64,000 bases of DNA, taken from Aequorivita sublithincola DSM 14238. Its GTDB lineage: Bacteria; Bacteroidota; Bacteroidia; Flavobacteriales; Flavobacteriaceae. Position 1 is the first letter of the stretch; the number at the start of each line of letters is the position of its first letter. The translations under genes were made by a program, and so were the position numbers. Below, piece by piece: positions 16,818 through 26,267 of this stretch. Below the pieces are notes generated by a model. It saw nothing but the letters and a program-made list of their open reading frames with translations. It was not told the origin of the DNA and did no database searches. Location: NCBI RefSeq assembly GCF_000265385.1, contig NC_018013.1, positions 833,001 through 897,000 of the forward strand, read 5' to 3'.

Positions 16818-18350
16818 TTAATTATTATGAAGCGTAACGGTTGCATAATTACCTATGTGCACCATTGGGATTGTTGCACCATAAGTATCGTTAATTGATT
16901 TTATGATTAAGTTAGCAGTGTAAGCATATCCTCTTGGAGTTGGGTGAACACCGTCCAATGAAAATGCACCACCAGTTACAAACTGTGAAGTAAGAATTCC
17001 ACCGTCATAAGCAATACCACCAGTTGAAAGTCTTGCCAATGCAGACTTCGCATCAACATAAGCCAATCCTTTTGCACCTGCAAGGGCCTGAATAGTTGCA
17101 TTATATGCCGTGCTTGCAGCCGTAATACGTACTTGCTCAGAAACAGCCAATACAAATTGATCACTAAGCGGAATTGAAACACCAATTACACCTTGTGGGT
17201 TGCTTGGATCTGGAGTCGTTCCCAAAACAGAAGCAGCAGTTAACACAATAAGATCATCAGGCTTTACTTGGCGCAATTGACCCAATAAAGTTGCTAAAGG
17301 AGCAGGCAAACTAAATGGAGGACCTTGCAAAATAGCTGTTAAATCAGTAAGATCATCATCCGTCATAATCGGGAAGTTTTGACCTGCGGTGAAATTAATC
17401 ATACGCAAAGCAGCTTCTTCAGGAGAAATAACACCTAATCCCGCCAAACCTGGCAATACTTGTGTATTGTATGCTGAAAATTGTGCGTTCAATGCTCCAG
17501 CGGTAGCAGCATCCAAAGGGATGGCATTGGTTGGAACCGTTGTGAAATAAGGAATAGAAGTTACTTCAGGAATATTAATCAAAACACCTTTTGCTCCGCC
17601 ACCAGTTAATGCATCAACTTGTGCACTGTAAACAGAAGCGAAAACGTTCGGATCTGTAATATCATTACCCCCATAAGTTGTAGGGTCAAAATTTCCAGTT
17701 TGGTCAACTCCTGAACCTCCAGAAGTTGCATAACTTAATATATCGTTATTTCCAATCCAAAGACTAAAAAAAGTTGGGTTCTGGGCTACTGCATCGCCAA
17801 TTACTGTTGCGCTTTCACTACTTGCAAAACGCACAAAATATGGGTTTGCCGCACCAGCTGCAACTCCAGCTAAACTTCCATATCCTGGAGCCACTAAGTG
17901 AAAACTCTTTGCTCCTGGCACACCCATGTTGTTATATGTACTTTTTAGATGGTTGGAAATATCTGTAGTTGAAGTTCCCACCAAACGCACAGGGCCAGGT
18001 TTGCCATCAGGACCTACAGCCAATACAAATCTATTTTCTGTAAGTGGCGCTCCACCTAACACTAACCCTCCAACATTATCACTCATTAAAGGTTGGTAGA
18101 ATTCACCACCGCCTGCAAAAGCAAATTGTTTTGCCATGATGTTTGGATAACTGTTTTTCTGACCTGTAATATATAATGCACCATCGGCATATCCTGCGGT
18201 CAATGAGTTTCCAACGGAAACATATTTTGAAAGGTTTGCCGTTCCGCTACTGTAAAATCCGTCATCGGTAATTGGGCTATCAAATTCTGGATCGCAACTT
18301 ACCAAGCCAACGGCCATAATTGCGATTGTATATTTTAGTATATTTTTCAT
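16818..18350 (-). CDS. SGNH/GDSL-type hydrolase lipoprotein
   Basis: 510 residues from ATG 18350; an in-frame TTG at 18368 is less likely. Lipobox GLVSC near residue 19, so it is anchored to a membrane. SGNH blocks are visible: GNSLTAGYADG (block I, Ser), SLWIGNNDIL (block III, Asn) and DGVHPTPRGYA (block V, Asp and His). A long insertion separates blocks III and V. It starts 18 bp after the FadL-type porin gene on the same strand, so it probably releases fatty acids outside for uptake by that porin. Confidence 0.85.
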   Translation of the reverse strand: MKNILKYTIAIMAVGLVSCDPEFDSPITDDGFYSSGTANLSKYVSVGNSLTAGYADGALYITGQKNSYPNIMAKQFAFAGGGEFYQPLMSDNVGGLVLGGAPLTENRFVLAVGPDGKPGPVRLVGTSTTDISNHLKSTYNNMGVPGAKSFHLVAPGYGSLAGVAAGAANPYFVRFASSESATVIGDAVAQNPTFFSLWIGNNDILSYATSGGSGVDQTGNFDPTTYGGNDITDPNVFASVYSAQVDALTGGGAKGVLINIPEVTSIPYFTTVPTNAIPLDAATAGALNAQFSAYNTQVLPGLAGLGVISPEEAALRMINFTAGQNFPIMTDDDLTDLTAILQGPPFSLPAPLATLLGQLRQVKPDDLIVLTAASVLGTTPDPSNPQGVIGVSIPLSDQFVLAVSEQVRITAASTAYNATIQALAGAKGLAYVDAKSALARLSTGGIAYDGGILTSQFVTGGAFSLDGVHPTPRGYAYTANLIIKSINDTYGATIPMVHIGNYATVTLHNN

Positions 18351-18368
18351 TTTTGAGAAGTTTTTCAA

Positions 18369-19619
18369 TTATAGTTTATAAGTAAGCCCTAATCCTGGAA
18401 CGAAAGCATTGGTTTTGTAGGTTCCGCTGAAAGGAACTGCCACTCCATTTTCGTAATAATAGTTGTATGAAGCATCAACCTCTTTTGAGTGAACATAAAG
18501 GAATGAAGCATCTATTTGAAGATGACTTCCAACATTTACCGTTAAACCAGCTGTAAAGTTATCGCTATCGTTACGCGGTGTTTCTGGAGCAAAATAACCA
18601 TCACGAACTGGAGATCCGTCAAAATAATAACCTGCTCTTAACGTGAACATCTTGGTTGCGTCATATTGCATTCCAAAACGATATGCAGATGAGTTTTTAT
18701 AATTACGTGCATTTTTTGAATCTGGAATATCTGCTTTTGCGAAATCTATATCCAAAGATTGGTAAACATCCCAAAAAGTGCGATTAAAATCAAAAGCGAA
18801 AGTCCAATTTTCACAGAAATCGTAAGACATACCTACAGTCATTTCAGCAGGTAATGGCAACGATGCTTTTATAGAAGTATTTGCAAAAGGCGTTAAAGGC
18901 GAGTTTGGAATATTTTCAAATTCGGCAGTACCGTCTTCAGCATCAAGGATAATTTCAGAGCGGTAAGTAGCACCAACGTGAAGTTTTTCAGTTGGGTTGA
19001 ACATAGCGCTTGCTACCCATCCCCAGCTGCTTACTCCAGAAGCATCAATCGTTACGTTTGAACGATTTCCTTCTAAATCAGTAAGAGTACGGTTTAAGTT
19101 TCTGTTGAAATTTACAGAACCCGTAACATAAATAGGTCCACCACCAAAACTCAATTTATCATTTATTTTGAAGGAGACGGTTGGCTGAAAATAAATTGCC
19201 GCAAGATCTATATTGTTCACTAAATGCGAACCTGCCCAGTCATCTTCATATTTCACTGAGCTTCCGTAAGGTGTGTAAACACCAAGACCGAATGCTAACC
19301 AATCTGTTGCTTTGTAGGAAGCGTACACATAAAATGGCGTGCCTACTGGACTGTCTGTTCTAGCATTAGCGCCTGTAGCAGTATCCTGATATGCAATGTT
19401 TGAAAACACACCGTGTGCCCCAACAGTTATGTTAAACTTGTCTTCTAGATAAACCAATCCTGCGGGATTAAAAAACACAAGTTCGCTACTGTTTATAACA
19501 GCAACGCCCGTGTGGCCCATAGCCAGAGCTTTATTACCCTGCAAACTTACACGGTAACCGCCTGCATAAGTAACCGCACTTGCAAGTGCAAAAACGGCAA
19601 GTATTAATAATTTCTTCAT
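18369..19619 (-). CDS. OmpP1/FadL-type outer membrane transporter
   Basis: 416 residues with a signal peptide (cleavage near ALASAVTYA-GG). The mature N-terminus reads GYRVSLQGNKALAMGHTGVA, followed by SSELVFFNPAGL, matching the FadL hatch region with its NPAG motif. The rest is amphipathic beta strands, ending in the aromatic-rich LGLTYKL expected for Bam recognition. It probably imports long-chain fatty acids or other hydrophobic compounds. It is the first gene of a pair with the SGNH hydrolase. Confidence 0.88.
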   Translation of the reverse strand: MKKLLILAVFALASAVTYAGGYRVSLQGNKALAMGHTGVAVINSSELVFFNPAGLVYLEDKFNITVGAHGVFSNIAYQDTATGANARTDSPVGTPFYVYASYKATDWLAFGLGVYTPYGSSVKYEDDWAGSHLVNNIDLAAIYFQPTVSFKINDKLSFGGGPIYVTGSVNFNRNLNRTLTDLEGNRSNVTIDASGVSSWGWVASAMFNPTEKLHVGATYRSEIILDAEDGTAEFENIPNSPLTPFANTSIKASLPLPAEMTVGMSYDFCENWTFAFDFNRTFWDVYQSLDIDFAKADIPDSKNARNYKNSSAYRFGMQYDATKMFTLRAGYYFDGSPVRDGYFAPETPRNDSDNFTAGLTVNVGSHLQIDASFLYVHSKEVDASYNYYYENGVAVPFSGTYKTNAFVPGLGLTYKL

Positions 19620-19714
19620 AGTTGTAATTTCTTTAGAGTTAATTTCTGAGGATTAAGGATAAATAATTCTTTTTTTTAATTTATTATGCACGCATAAGAA
19701 ACTTTGTTACAATA

Positions 19715-20476
19715 TTATAAAAAATTCATAACATTATCATAAAATTCTTCGGGATTTTCGGCTTGAAGCCAATGCCCAGCTTTTGAGATTGTTTGGATAG
19801 TGGCTTTAGGAAAATGTTTTTTAATTAAAAGCTCGTCCATAGGTTCAATATAACCACTTTTTTCACCACCTAAAAAAAGCGTATCACCTTTAAAAACAGC
19901 GCCTTCAGAAAGCGCTACGCCAACCTCCTCTATTTTTTCTGAAAGAACGGGTAGGTTAATGCGAAGTGCTAATTCTTCTTTAGTTTTTCGGTAAAGATTT
20001 TTAAGAAGAAATAATCGAGTGCCTTCGTCTCTTATATATTCTGAAAGAATATCTTCAGCTTCGCCGCGAGATTTTATTTTTGAAAAATCTAACATTGATA
20101 GCGCCTTCAAAATATCTTGATGATGTTGTGGATATGCTTTTGGACCAATATCTGCAACAATCAATTTTGAAACCATTTCAGGGTACTTTACTGCAAACTG
20201 CATCGCCACCTTGCCACCCATTGAATGACCGAGCAAAATGATGTCTTTTAAATCGTGTTCTTCGCAATACTTTTTTAAATCTTCAGCCATCACTTCATAC
20301 GAAAATTCATCGCTATGAAAACTGCGTCCGTGGTTGCGTTGATCCAAAAGATGTACTTCGTAACCATCTTCCGCCCAACGAGTGCCGAGGGTTTTCCAGT
20401 TGTCGCTCATACCGAGAAAACCGTGGAGAATTACAAAACATTGGCCTTTGCCGAGAATTTGTGAGTGTAGGGTCAT
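19715..20476 (-). CDS. Alpha/beta hydrolase, YbfF-like esterase
   Basis: 253 residues. Oxyanion-side motif LHGFLGMSDNW near residues 18-28, LDQRNHGRS near 45-53, nucleophile elbow GHSMGG (Ser about 92) and the C-terminal His in KAGHWLQAENP near residue 235. The pattern matches E. coli YbfF, a short-chain acyl esterase. Cytoplasmic, with no signal peptide. The natural substrate is not known. Confidence 0.87.
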   Translation of the reverse strand: MTLHSQILGKGQCFVILHGFLGMSDNWKTLGTRWAEDGYEVHLLDQRNHGRSFHSDEFSYEVMAEDLKKYCEEHDLKDIILLGHSMGGKVAMQFAVKYPEMVSKLIVADIGPKAYPQHHQDILKALSMLDFSKIKSRGEAEDILSEYIRDEGTRLFLLKNLYRKTKEELALRINLPVLSEKIEEVGVALSEGAVFKGDTLFLGGEKSGYIEPMDELLIKKHFPKATIQTISKAGHWLQAENPEEFYDNVMNFL

Positions 20477-20612
20477 ATTAAAAAAAATCTAATCTTAATT
20501 TTAAAAGTATTAATCTTAGGCTATAGACTATCAAGAGAAATTTAATCTATTGAAGTATGCCATAAATCATTTGCAGTTTTCCGCTATAATAAAGCAATTG
20601 TATTTTTCACTA

Positions 20613-22199
20613 TTATAGTCGTGTCACAAACTTTTCAAGTTCATTTTTAGTAGGTATTTGATCCATTGCACGTTCCGCAATAGCTGTTATTGATAAAGAT
20701 GGATTTACGCCTGGATTTGCAGAAATCATAGAGCCATCTACAATATATAGATTTTTATATCCAAAAATGCAATTGTTTTTATCAATAACACCTTCCGAAG
20801 TATTTTCTCCCATTACAGCACCACCTAAAATATGTGCGGTAGACGGTATACCTGCAATTGTTTCTAATGCAAATGAAGTACTCACGCCATTTACCTCTTT
20901 ACTGTATTCTTTAATCAATTTAACGGATTCTGGAATAAATGGTGTTGGTTTTTTTCCGGAACTAACCGTTGAACCCATATACCCAAAAATATTTCTCTTA
21001 AATTTAAGCGTGCTATCTAAGGTTTGCATGAAAAGGAGTACTACTGTCTTTTTTGCCCAGCTATTTAAAAAATAAATTTTGAAATACTTGATAGGTGATT
21101 TTAGTAACGAAACAAATATCATTGCTATACGAGAAAAAATATTTTTGTCTGTAACATAAGGTAAATGCAGAAGTTTCCAGGCATTAGAGCCTTCGGAATA
21201 TCTAACAACTTCTAGATGACTATTCTCGTCTGTGTCTAAAATGCTGCCAATTGCCACACCTCTAGAATAATTTTTATCTTTTTCAAGACTAGAGACACTC
21301 ACCAAGGTTTCATTATTGGTTCTTATGTCTTCCCCTAGTTTATTAGATATGTTAGGTAAAGATGTAGTCTTTAATTTCAGAAGTAGTTTGATGGTTCCTA
21401 ACACACCACCAGAAAAAATAACACCTTTACTTTTAATTTTTCTTCTTTTAGAAAAGAATTTTGTGCTAGTTTTTATAGATACTTCGTAACCATTTGCTCC
21501 ATCTACAGTATTTAATGGACTAACACCATAGACTTCATTTTCGGCTAAAATTTCAGCACCATATTTTTGAGCAAGATATAAATAGTTTTTGTCTAAAGTG
21601 TTTTTAGAATTATTTCTACAACCCGTCATACACGCACCACAAAAGTTGCAGCCGGTTCTTTGAGGTCCTAAACCTTCAAAATAAGGATCATCTTTGGTAA
21701 CATTTTCTTCTCCAAAATACACAGCAACATTGGTGGCGTCAAATTTATCTTCCAGACCTAGCTTTTGGGCAACTTTTTTCAGCCCAATATCTCCGTCAAA
21801 CAGTTTAGGATTTTTAGCAGCTCCAAGCATTTTTAGAGCTTCTGTATAGTAGGGTGCTAATTCATTTTCCCAATCATTAAGCTTACTCCAGCTACCCGTT
21901 TTAAAAAATGTTGATTTCGGAATGGGTAATGTATTGGCATAAACTAAGGAACCTCCTCCAACTCCTGTTCCTGAGAGAACCGCTACATGCCGGAAAATAG
22001 TTAATTTCATAATACCGAAAAAACGGAAGCTAGGTAGCCATAACCACTTTCTAAAATCCCAGTTGGTTTTAGGAAAGTCTTCAGCTTTAAACCATTTTCC
22101 TTTTTCAACTACTAAAACCTTGTATCCTTTTTATGATAATCTTAAAGCACAAACCGAACCTCCAAAACCACTTCCGACTATAATATAATCATATTCCAT
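20613..22199 (-). pseudogene. GMC-family FAD oxidoreductase with a premature in-frame stop
   Basis: Reading from ATG 22199, the frame encodes the FAD-binding start MEYDYIIVGSGFGGSVCALR, then LS-stop-KGYKVLVVEKGKW, and then runs open to 20613. The single TAA at 22131-22133 (codon 23) stands where a residue such as Glu (GAA) would fit, and everything downstream is intact: FRHVAVLSGTGVGGGSLVYAN, the Cys-rich CNFCGACMTGC and the C-terminal NPSLSITAIAERAMDQ. Full length would be 528 codons, like cholesterol-oxidase-type GMC enzymes. An internal ATG at 22010 would give 465 residues without the Rossmann loop and so could not bind FAD normally. Either a recent nonsense mutation, a sequencing error or readthrough. 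Confidence 0.9.
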
Positions 22200-22242
22200 T
22201 TTCTGCTATTGTAACGTGTATGTATTTGAGAGTAGCGTAATA

Positions 22243-22956
22243 TTAATTAAGCTTTATTAAATATGCTGAAATAACTTTCTCCAACCCATCATAAAGTGCC
22301 TCGCTAATCAGCGCGTGCCCAATGCTAACCTCTAAAAGTCCAGGAATATTTTCCTTGAAAAATTTAATATTTTCTAGTGAAAGATCATGACCTGCATTTA
22401 TACCCAAATTCAAATTATTTGCTAGTATTGCACATTCTGTATATGGTTTTATGGCTGCTTTGTTGCCCAAAGAATATTGGTCGGCAAATTCTTCTGTGTA
22501 AAGTTCAATTCTGTCTGTTCCTGTTTCGGCGGCGCCTTCAATCATTTTTAAGGTTGGATCTACGAAAATTGATGTGCGGATTCCGTTTCGTTTAAATTCA
22601 GAAATTATTTCCTTTAAATAATCCTTATGCTTCACTGTATCCCAACCAGCATTTGAGGTAATTGCATCCACAGCATCAGGAACAAGGGTAACTTGCGTAG
22701 GTTTTATTTTTAAAACCATCTTTGTGAAATCATCCATCGGGTTTCCTTCAATGTTATATTCTGTGGAAACTATGGATTTTAAATCATACGCATCTTGATA
22801 CCGAATGTGGCGTTCATCAGGCCTTGGGTGGATTGTGATTCCTTGTGCACCGAATTTTTCAATGTCTGCCGCAACCCGCAACAAATCAGGAACATTTCCG
22901 CCTCGCGCATTACGCAACGTGGCAATTTTATTTATGTTTACGCTTAGCTTTGTCAT
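22243..22956 (-). CDS. pdxJ: Pyridoxine 5'-phosphate synthase
   Basis: 237 residues, full length. [17 protein letters not shown] is the conserved opening; [13 protein letters not shown] (about residues 40-52) holds the His/Arg phosphate site, IELYTEEFA the Glu, and [11 protein letters not shown] near 192-202 the catalytic His. It condenses 1-deoxyxylulose 5-phosphate with 3-amino-2-oxopropyl phosphate to make vitamin B6. It is divergent from the CBS gene. Confidence 0.95.
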   Translation of the reverse strand: MTKLSVNINKIATLRNARGGNVPDLLRVAADIEKFGAQGITIHPRPDERHIRYQDAYDLKSIVSTEYNIEGNPMDDFTKMVLKIKPTQVTLVPDAVDAITSNAGWDTVKHKDYLKEIISEFKRNGIRTSIFVDPTLKMIEGAAETGTDRIELYTEEFADQYSLGNKAAIKPYTECAILANNLNLGINAGHDLSLENIKFFKENIPGLLEVSIGHALISEALYDGLEKVISAYLIKLN

Positions 22957-23044
22957 TTCTTTGTGTTAGAATTAACAAAAATACAAACCTTACAGCGCTT
23001 ACTGAACCTTTATTTTAAGTAATTTGCATTAAAAATAATTTCCG

Positions 23045-23701
23045 ATGGAAACCTTGAATTACATCATTAACGATATTGAACCCTTTGACGTTTCAACGCA
23101 AATAAAGGACGTGCAGAACGTTTTCAACCAACTCACTTATTCGCACGTGCCTGTTGAAAAAGATGGTCATTACATAGGTTGCGTTTCTGAAAATGATGCC
23201 TATTGTTTTGACAATAAAAAATTATTGAGTGATTTTCAATATGCTCTGGAGCCTTTTCATGTGCTTGAAGACACGAATTGGCTAGACATTTTGGAAGCCT
23301 TCGCGTTGAACAATAGCAACATTATGCCAGTGCTTGGAGCAGAAAATAATTATTTGGGTTATTATGAATTGGGCGATATTATGAGTCTTTTCAACAACAC
23401 CCCATTTTTGAATGAAACTGGCGGAATCATTGTGGTTGAAAAAGGAATTCAGGAATATTCGTTTAGTGAAATATGCCAAATTGTGGAAACAAATGGAACA
23501 CGGATTTTCGGGCTATTTATTTCAAATATTGAAAATGACAATGTTCAAGTTACCGTGAAAGTAGGCCATACGGCTATGAATAGCATAGTTCAAACTTTTA
23601 GAAGGTATAACTATAACGTGATAAGCCATCACGAAGAAGACAAATTTTTAGAAGATTTAAAGGAAAGATCTGAATATTTGGATAAGTATCTTAATATTTA
23701 G
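23045..23701 (+). CDS. CBS-domain protein preceding nadK
   Basis: 218 residues. Two CBS-like motifs are visible: residues 1-55 (SHVPVEKDGHYIGCVSENDA) and 60-120 (NNSNIMPVLGAENNYLGYYELGDI). A C-terminal segment (125-190) resembles an ACT-like regulatory fold, but that is uncertain. CBS pairs usually bind adenine nucleotides. It lies 57 bp before nadK in the same direction, so a link with NAD or nucleotide sensing is possible. Confidence 0.75.
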   Translation: METLNYIINDIEPFDVSTQIKDVQNVFNQLTYSHVPVEKDGHYIGCVSENDAYCFDNKKLLSDFQYALEPFHVLEDTNWLDILEAFALNNSNIMPVLGAENNYLGYYELGDIMSLFNNTPFLNETGGIIVVEKGIQEYSFSEICQIVETNGTRIFGLFISNIENDNVQVTVKVGHTAMNSIVQTFRRYNYNVISHHEEDKFLEDLKERSEYLDKYLNI

Positions 23702-23703
23702 TA

Positions 23704-23747
23704 GTCAGTCGCAGTATTCAGTAAACAGTAGCAATATTCAACAAATA
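23704..23747. repeat. 7-nt period CAGT-type tandem repeat
   Basis: The array can be split as CAGTCG, CAGTATT, CAGTAAA, CAGTAGC, AATATTC, AACAAAT, AGTT. The spacing of CAGT is 6-7 nt. It fills most of the space between the CBS gene and nadK. A related array lies at 5621-5650. Confidence 0.5.
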
Positions 23748-23758
23748 GTTAAGCTTAA

Positions 23759-24643
23759 ATGAAAATAGGAATCTACGGACAGTTTTATCACGAAAATTCT
23801 GAAATCTATATTCAGATGTTGCTAGATGCGCTTCAAAAGAAAGAAGCCGAAGTGCTTATTGAAGCAAACTTTCTCAACATCATAAATCAAAACCAGGACA
23901 TCACAAAAAACTTTTCGGGATTTTCCACTTTTACTGAATTGGATTCAAGTTTTGATCTTTTCTTCAGTATTGGCGGGGATGGAACTATTTTGAAATCTGT
24001 AACTTTTGTAGCAGATTTAGGCATTCCAATTGTTGGAATAAATACTGGACGACTCGGTTTTTTGGCTACAATTCAAAAAGAAGAGATGACTGAGAGCCTA
24101 AACCAGATTTTGGAAGGCGAATATTCTATTTCTGAAAGAAGCTTGCTCACGGTAGAAACTTTTCCGAAGAGCGATGATATACAACCCTTAAATTTTGCGC
24201 TTAACGAAGTGGCGGTTAACAGACGCAACACAACGTCTATGATAAAAGTTGAAACGCTTGTGAATGATAAATATCTCACTTCATATTGGTCCGACGGTCT
24301 TATTGTAGCGACTCCAACTGGTTCCACTGGCTATTCTTTAAGCTGTGGTGGACCAGTGATTGACCCTGAGGCCAACAATATTGTGCTTACGCCAATCGCA
24401 CCGCACAATCTTAATGCTCGGCCATTGGTGTTACCAGACTCTTGTGTTGTTTCTTTAAAAGTTTCGGGACGCGAAAATACATTTTTGGTATCTATGGATT
24501 CGCGCATTGTTACTTTAGAAAACGAAACCACAATCATTATTAAGAAAGCGCCATTCACAATTAAATTACTTCAACTTCACGATGACAGCTTTATAAAAAC
24601 GCTGCGCAAAAAACTTTTGTGGGGAGAAGATAAAAGGAATTAA
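23759..24643 (+). CDS. nadK: NAD kinase
   Basis: 294 residues, full length. The family motif SIGGDGTILKSV (about residues 70-81) carries the GGDG phosphate-transfer site, and GRLGFLA follows. TPTGSTGYSLSCGGPV near 185-200 is the NAD-binding loop. It makes NADP+ from NAD+ and ATP in the cytoplasm. It heads the run nadK-porG-uppS-bamA. Confidence 0.96.
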   Translation: MKIGIYGQFYHENSEIYIQMLLDALQKKEAEVLIEANFLNIINQNQDITKNFSGFSTFTELDSSFDLFFSIGGDGTILKSVTFVADLGIPIVGINTGRLGFLATIQKEEMTESLNQILEGEYSISERSLLTVETFPKSDDIQPLNFALNEVAVNRRNTTSMIKVETLVNDKYLTSYWSDGLIVATPTGSTGYSLSCGGPVIDPEANNIVLTPIAPHNLNARPLVLPDSCVVSLKVSGRENTFLVSMDSRIVTLENETTIIIKKAPFTIKLLQLHDDSFIKTLRKKLLWGEDKRN

Positions 24644-24802
24644 AACTCTTCGACAAAAGAAAAGGTCGCAACCAATGACTTCACAATTTTTTACACCGCT
24701 TGCATTATGAATTAGCTGACTTCATAAACAATAAAATCCATCAAAATTTGTTAATCAACTGAGACAAATTGGCTTCCAACAATGTCAAGCCAAGATTATT
24801 GT

Positions 24803-24810
24803 TATATTTG
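24803..24810 (+). promoter_or_regulatory. -7 element upstream of the PorG-like gene
   Basis: TATATTTG is an exact TAnnTTTG match ending 16 nt before the ATG at 24827. It lies inside the in-frame extension that starts at 24782, which supports the later start. No good -33 box is seen. Confidence 0.5.
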
Positions 24811-24826
24811 CAAACTTTTAAATTAT

Positions 24827-25516
24827 ATGAAGTACTTCGCGACTGTATTTTTAATACTCTCCACTGTGTTTATAGCGCAATCACAAACCTACGAAATTGG
24901 CGGAATGATTGGCGGCGCAAACTATATAGGTGATGTTGGTAAAACAAACTACATTAATCCAAATAGTTTGGCTTTAGGTGGTATTTTCAAATGGAACCGA
25001 AGCACAAGACACTCCTTTAGAGGTTCTTTTATGGTTGCAAAAATAAAAGGAGACGACTCTCAAAGCTCCAACAGCCGTAGAAATCAACGTGGCTATTCCT
25101 TTGAAAATACAGTGAAAGAATTATCTATCGGTATAGAATATACCTTTTGGGATTTTAATGTTCACGCTCAAAAATCGATTTCAACACCTTATCTATATAC
25201 TGGACTTACAGGTTTTACTTATACCGCACTTCATAGAAGAGGCGAAAATATTGTAGAATATGACAATGCATCAAGTATTGCCATACCAATGATAGTAGGG
25301 TTTAAAGCAAACATTAGTCAAAACGCTATGTTTGGTTTTGAAATTGGAGCTCGCTACACATTTACAGATGATCTTGATGGAAGCAATCCAGTAAAAGGAC
25401 TTAAAGATGATCAAGGCGCTAAATTCGGTAACATAAATAATGACGATTGGTATGTATTCACTGGGGTAACCCTTACTTTTGCCTTCGGAAGAAAGCCATG
25501 CTATTGCAATTTTTAA
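24827..25516 (+). CDS. porG: PorG-like (DUF6089) type IX secretion-associated outer membrane protein
   Basis: 229 residues from ATG 24827, with a signal peptide (MKYFATVFLILSTVFIAQSQ). The mature start TYEIGGMIGGANYIGDVG and the end GVTLTFAFGRKPCYCNF are typical of DUF6089 proteins, small beta barrels that include PorG of the type IX secretion system. It lies between nadK and uppS as in other Flavobacteriia. The last four residues CYCNF add a Cys pair whose role is not clear. Family call is good; the T9SS role is by homology. Confidence 0.75.
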   Translation: MKYFATVFLILSTVFIAQSQTYEIGGMIGGANYIGDVGKTNYINPNSLALGGIFKWNRSTRHSFRGSFMVAKIKGDDSQSSNSRRNQRGYSFENTVKELSIGIEYTFWDFNVHAQKSISTPYLYTGLTGFTYTALHRRGENIVEYDNASSIAIPMIVGFKANISQNAMFGFEIGARYTFTDDLDGSNPVKGLKDDQGAKFGNINNDDWYVFTGVTLTFAFGRKPCYCNF

Positions 25517-25523
25517 GATAAAA

Positions 25524-26267
25524 ATGGAACCTAAAGACCAATTAGATAAAGACCGATTACCACAACATCTCGCCATAATTATGGATGGGAACGGTCGTTG
25601 GGCAAAACAAAAAGGTCTTTTCCGCTCTATTGGTCATGAAAATGGCAGCAAAGCAGTTCGTGAAATTGTGGAAGGTTGTGCTGAAATAGGAGTTCCATTT
25701 TTAACACTCTATGCTTTTTCAACAGAAAACTGGAATCGTCCAAAATTGGAAGTAGAGTTGTTAATGAAACTACTGGTTTCTTCGCTTAAAAAAGAGATAA
25801 AGACATTAAACAACAACGATATTAAACTAAATGCCATCGGCAATCTAGATGCTTTACCAAAAAAAGCACATAAAGAATTGATGGACGTAATAGATAAAAC
25901 AAAGAATAACAAGCGAATGACTCTTACCCTTGCTCTTAGTTATGGTTCTAGGGAAGAAATTACAAAAACAATAAAAGAGATTAGTCTTAAAGTTAAAAAT
26001 AACCTAATTTCGCCGCATGATATTGATGAAACGGTAATAAATAATCATCTTTACACGCAAAATTTACCAGATGTTGATTTATTGATCCGCACTAGTGGCG
26101 AACAGCGTATCAGTAACTTTCTGCTTTGGCAAATAGCGTATGCCGAACTGTATTTTACTGAAACACTTTGGCCGGATTATACTAAAAACCATCTTTTTGA
26201 GGCAATATTAAATTATCAAAACAGAGAAAGAAGATTTGGAAAAACCAGTGAACAACTTAAACAATAG
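25524..26267 (+). CDS. uppS: Isoprenyl transferase (undecaprenyl diphosphate synthase)
   Basis: 247 residues from ATG 25524, which follows the PorG-like stop by 7 nt; an upstream in-frame ATG at 25479 lies inside that gene. The active-site loop HLAIIMDGNGRWAKQKG holds the catalytic Asp and diphosphate-binding residues; LYAFSTENWNRP and DLLIRTSGEQRISNFLLWQ are the other family signatures. It makes the lipid carrier for peptidoglycan and surface sugars. Confidence 0.96.
   Translation: MEPKDQLDKDRLPQHLAIIMDGNGRWAKQKGLFRSIGHENGSKAVREIVEGCAEIGVPFLTLYAFSTENWNRPKLEVELLMKLLVSSLKKEIKTLNNNDIKLNAIGNLDALPKKAHKELMDVIDKTKNNKRMTLTLALSYGSREEITKTIKEISLKVKNNLISPHDIDETVINNHLYTQNLPDVDLLIRTSGEQRISNFLLWQIAYAELYFTETLWPDYTKNHLFEAILNYQNRERRFGKTSEQLKQ

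Noticed and set aside
25479..25523. Upstream ATG that would extend uppS by 15 codons
   Set aside because: It lies inside the PorG-like gene, and the conserved uppS N-terminus begins at the later ATG.
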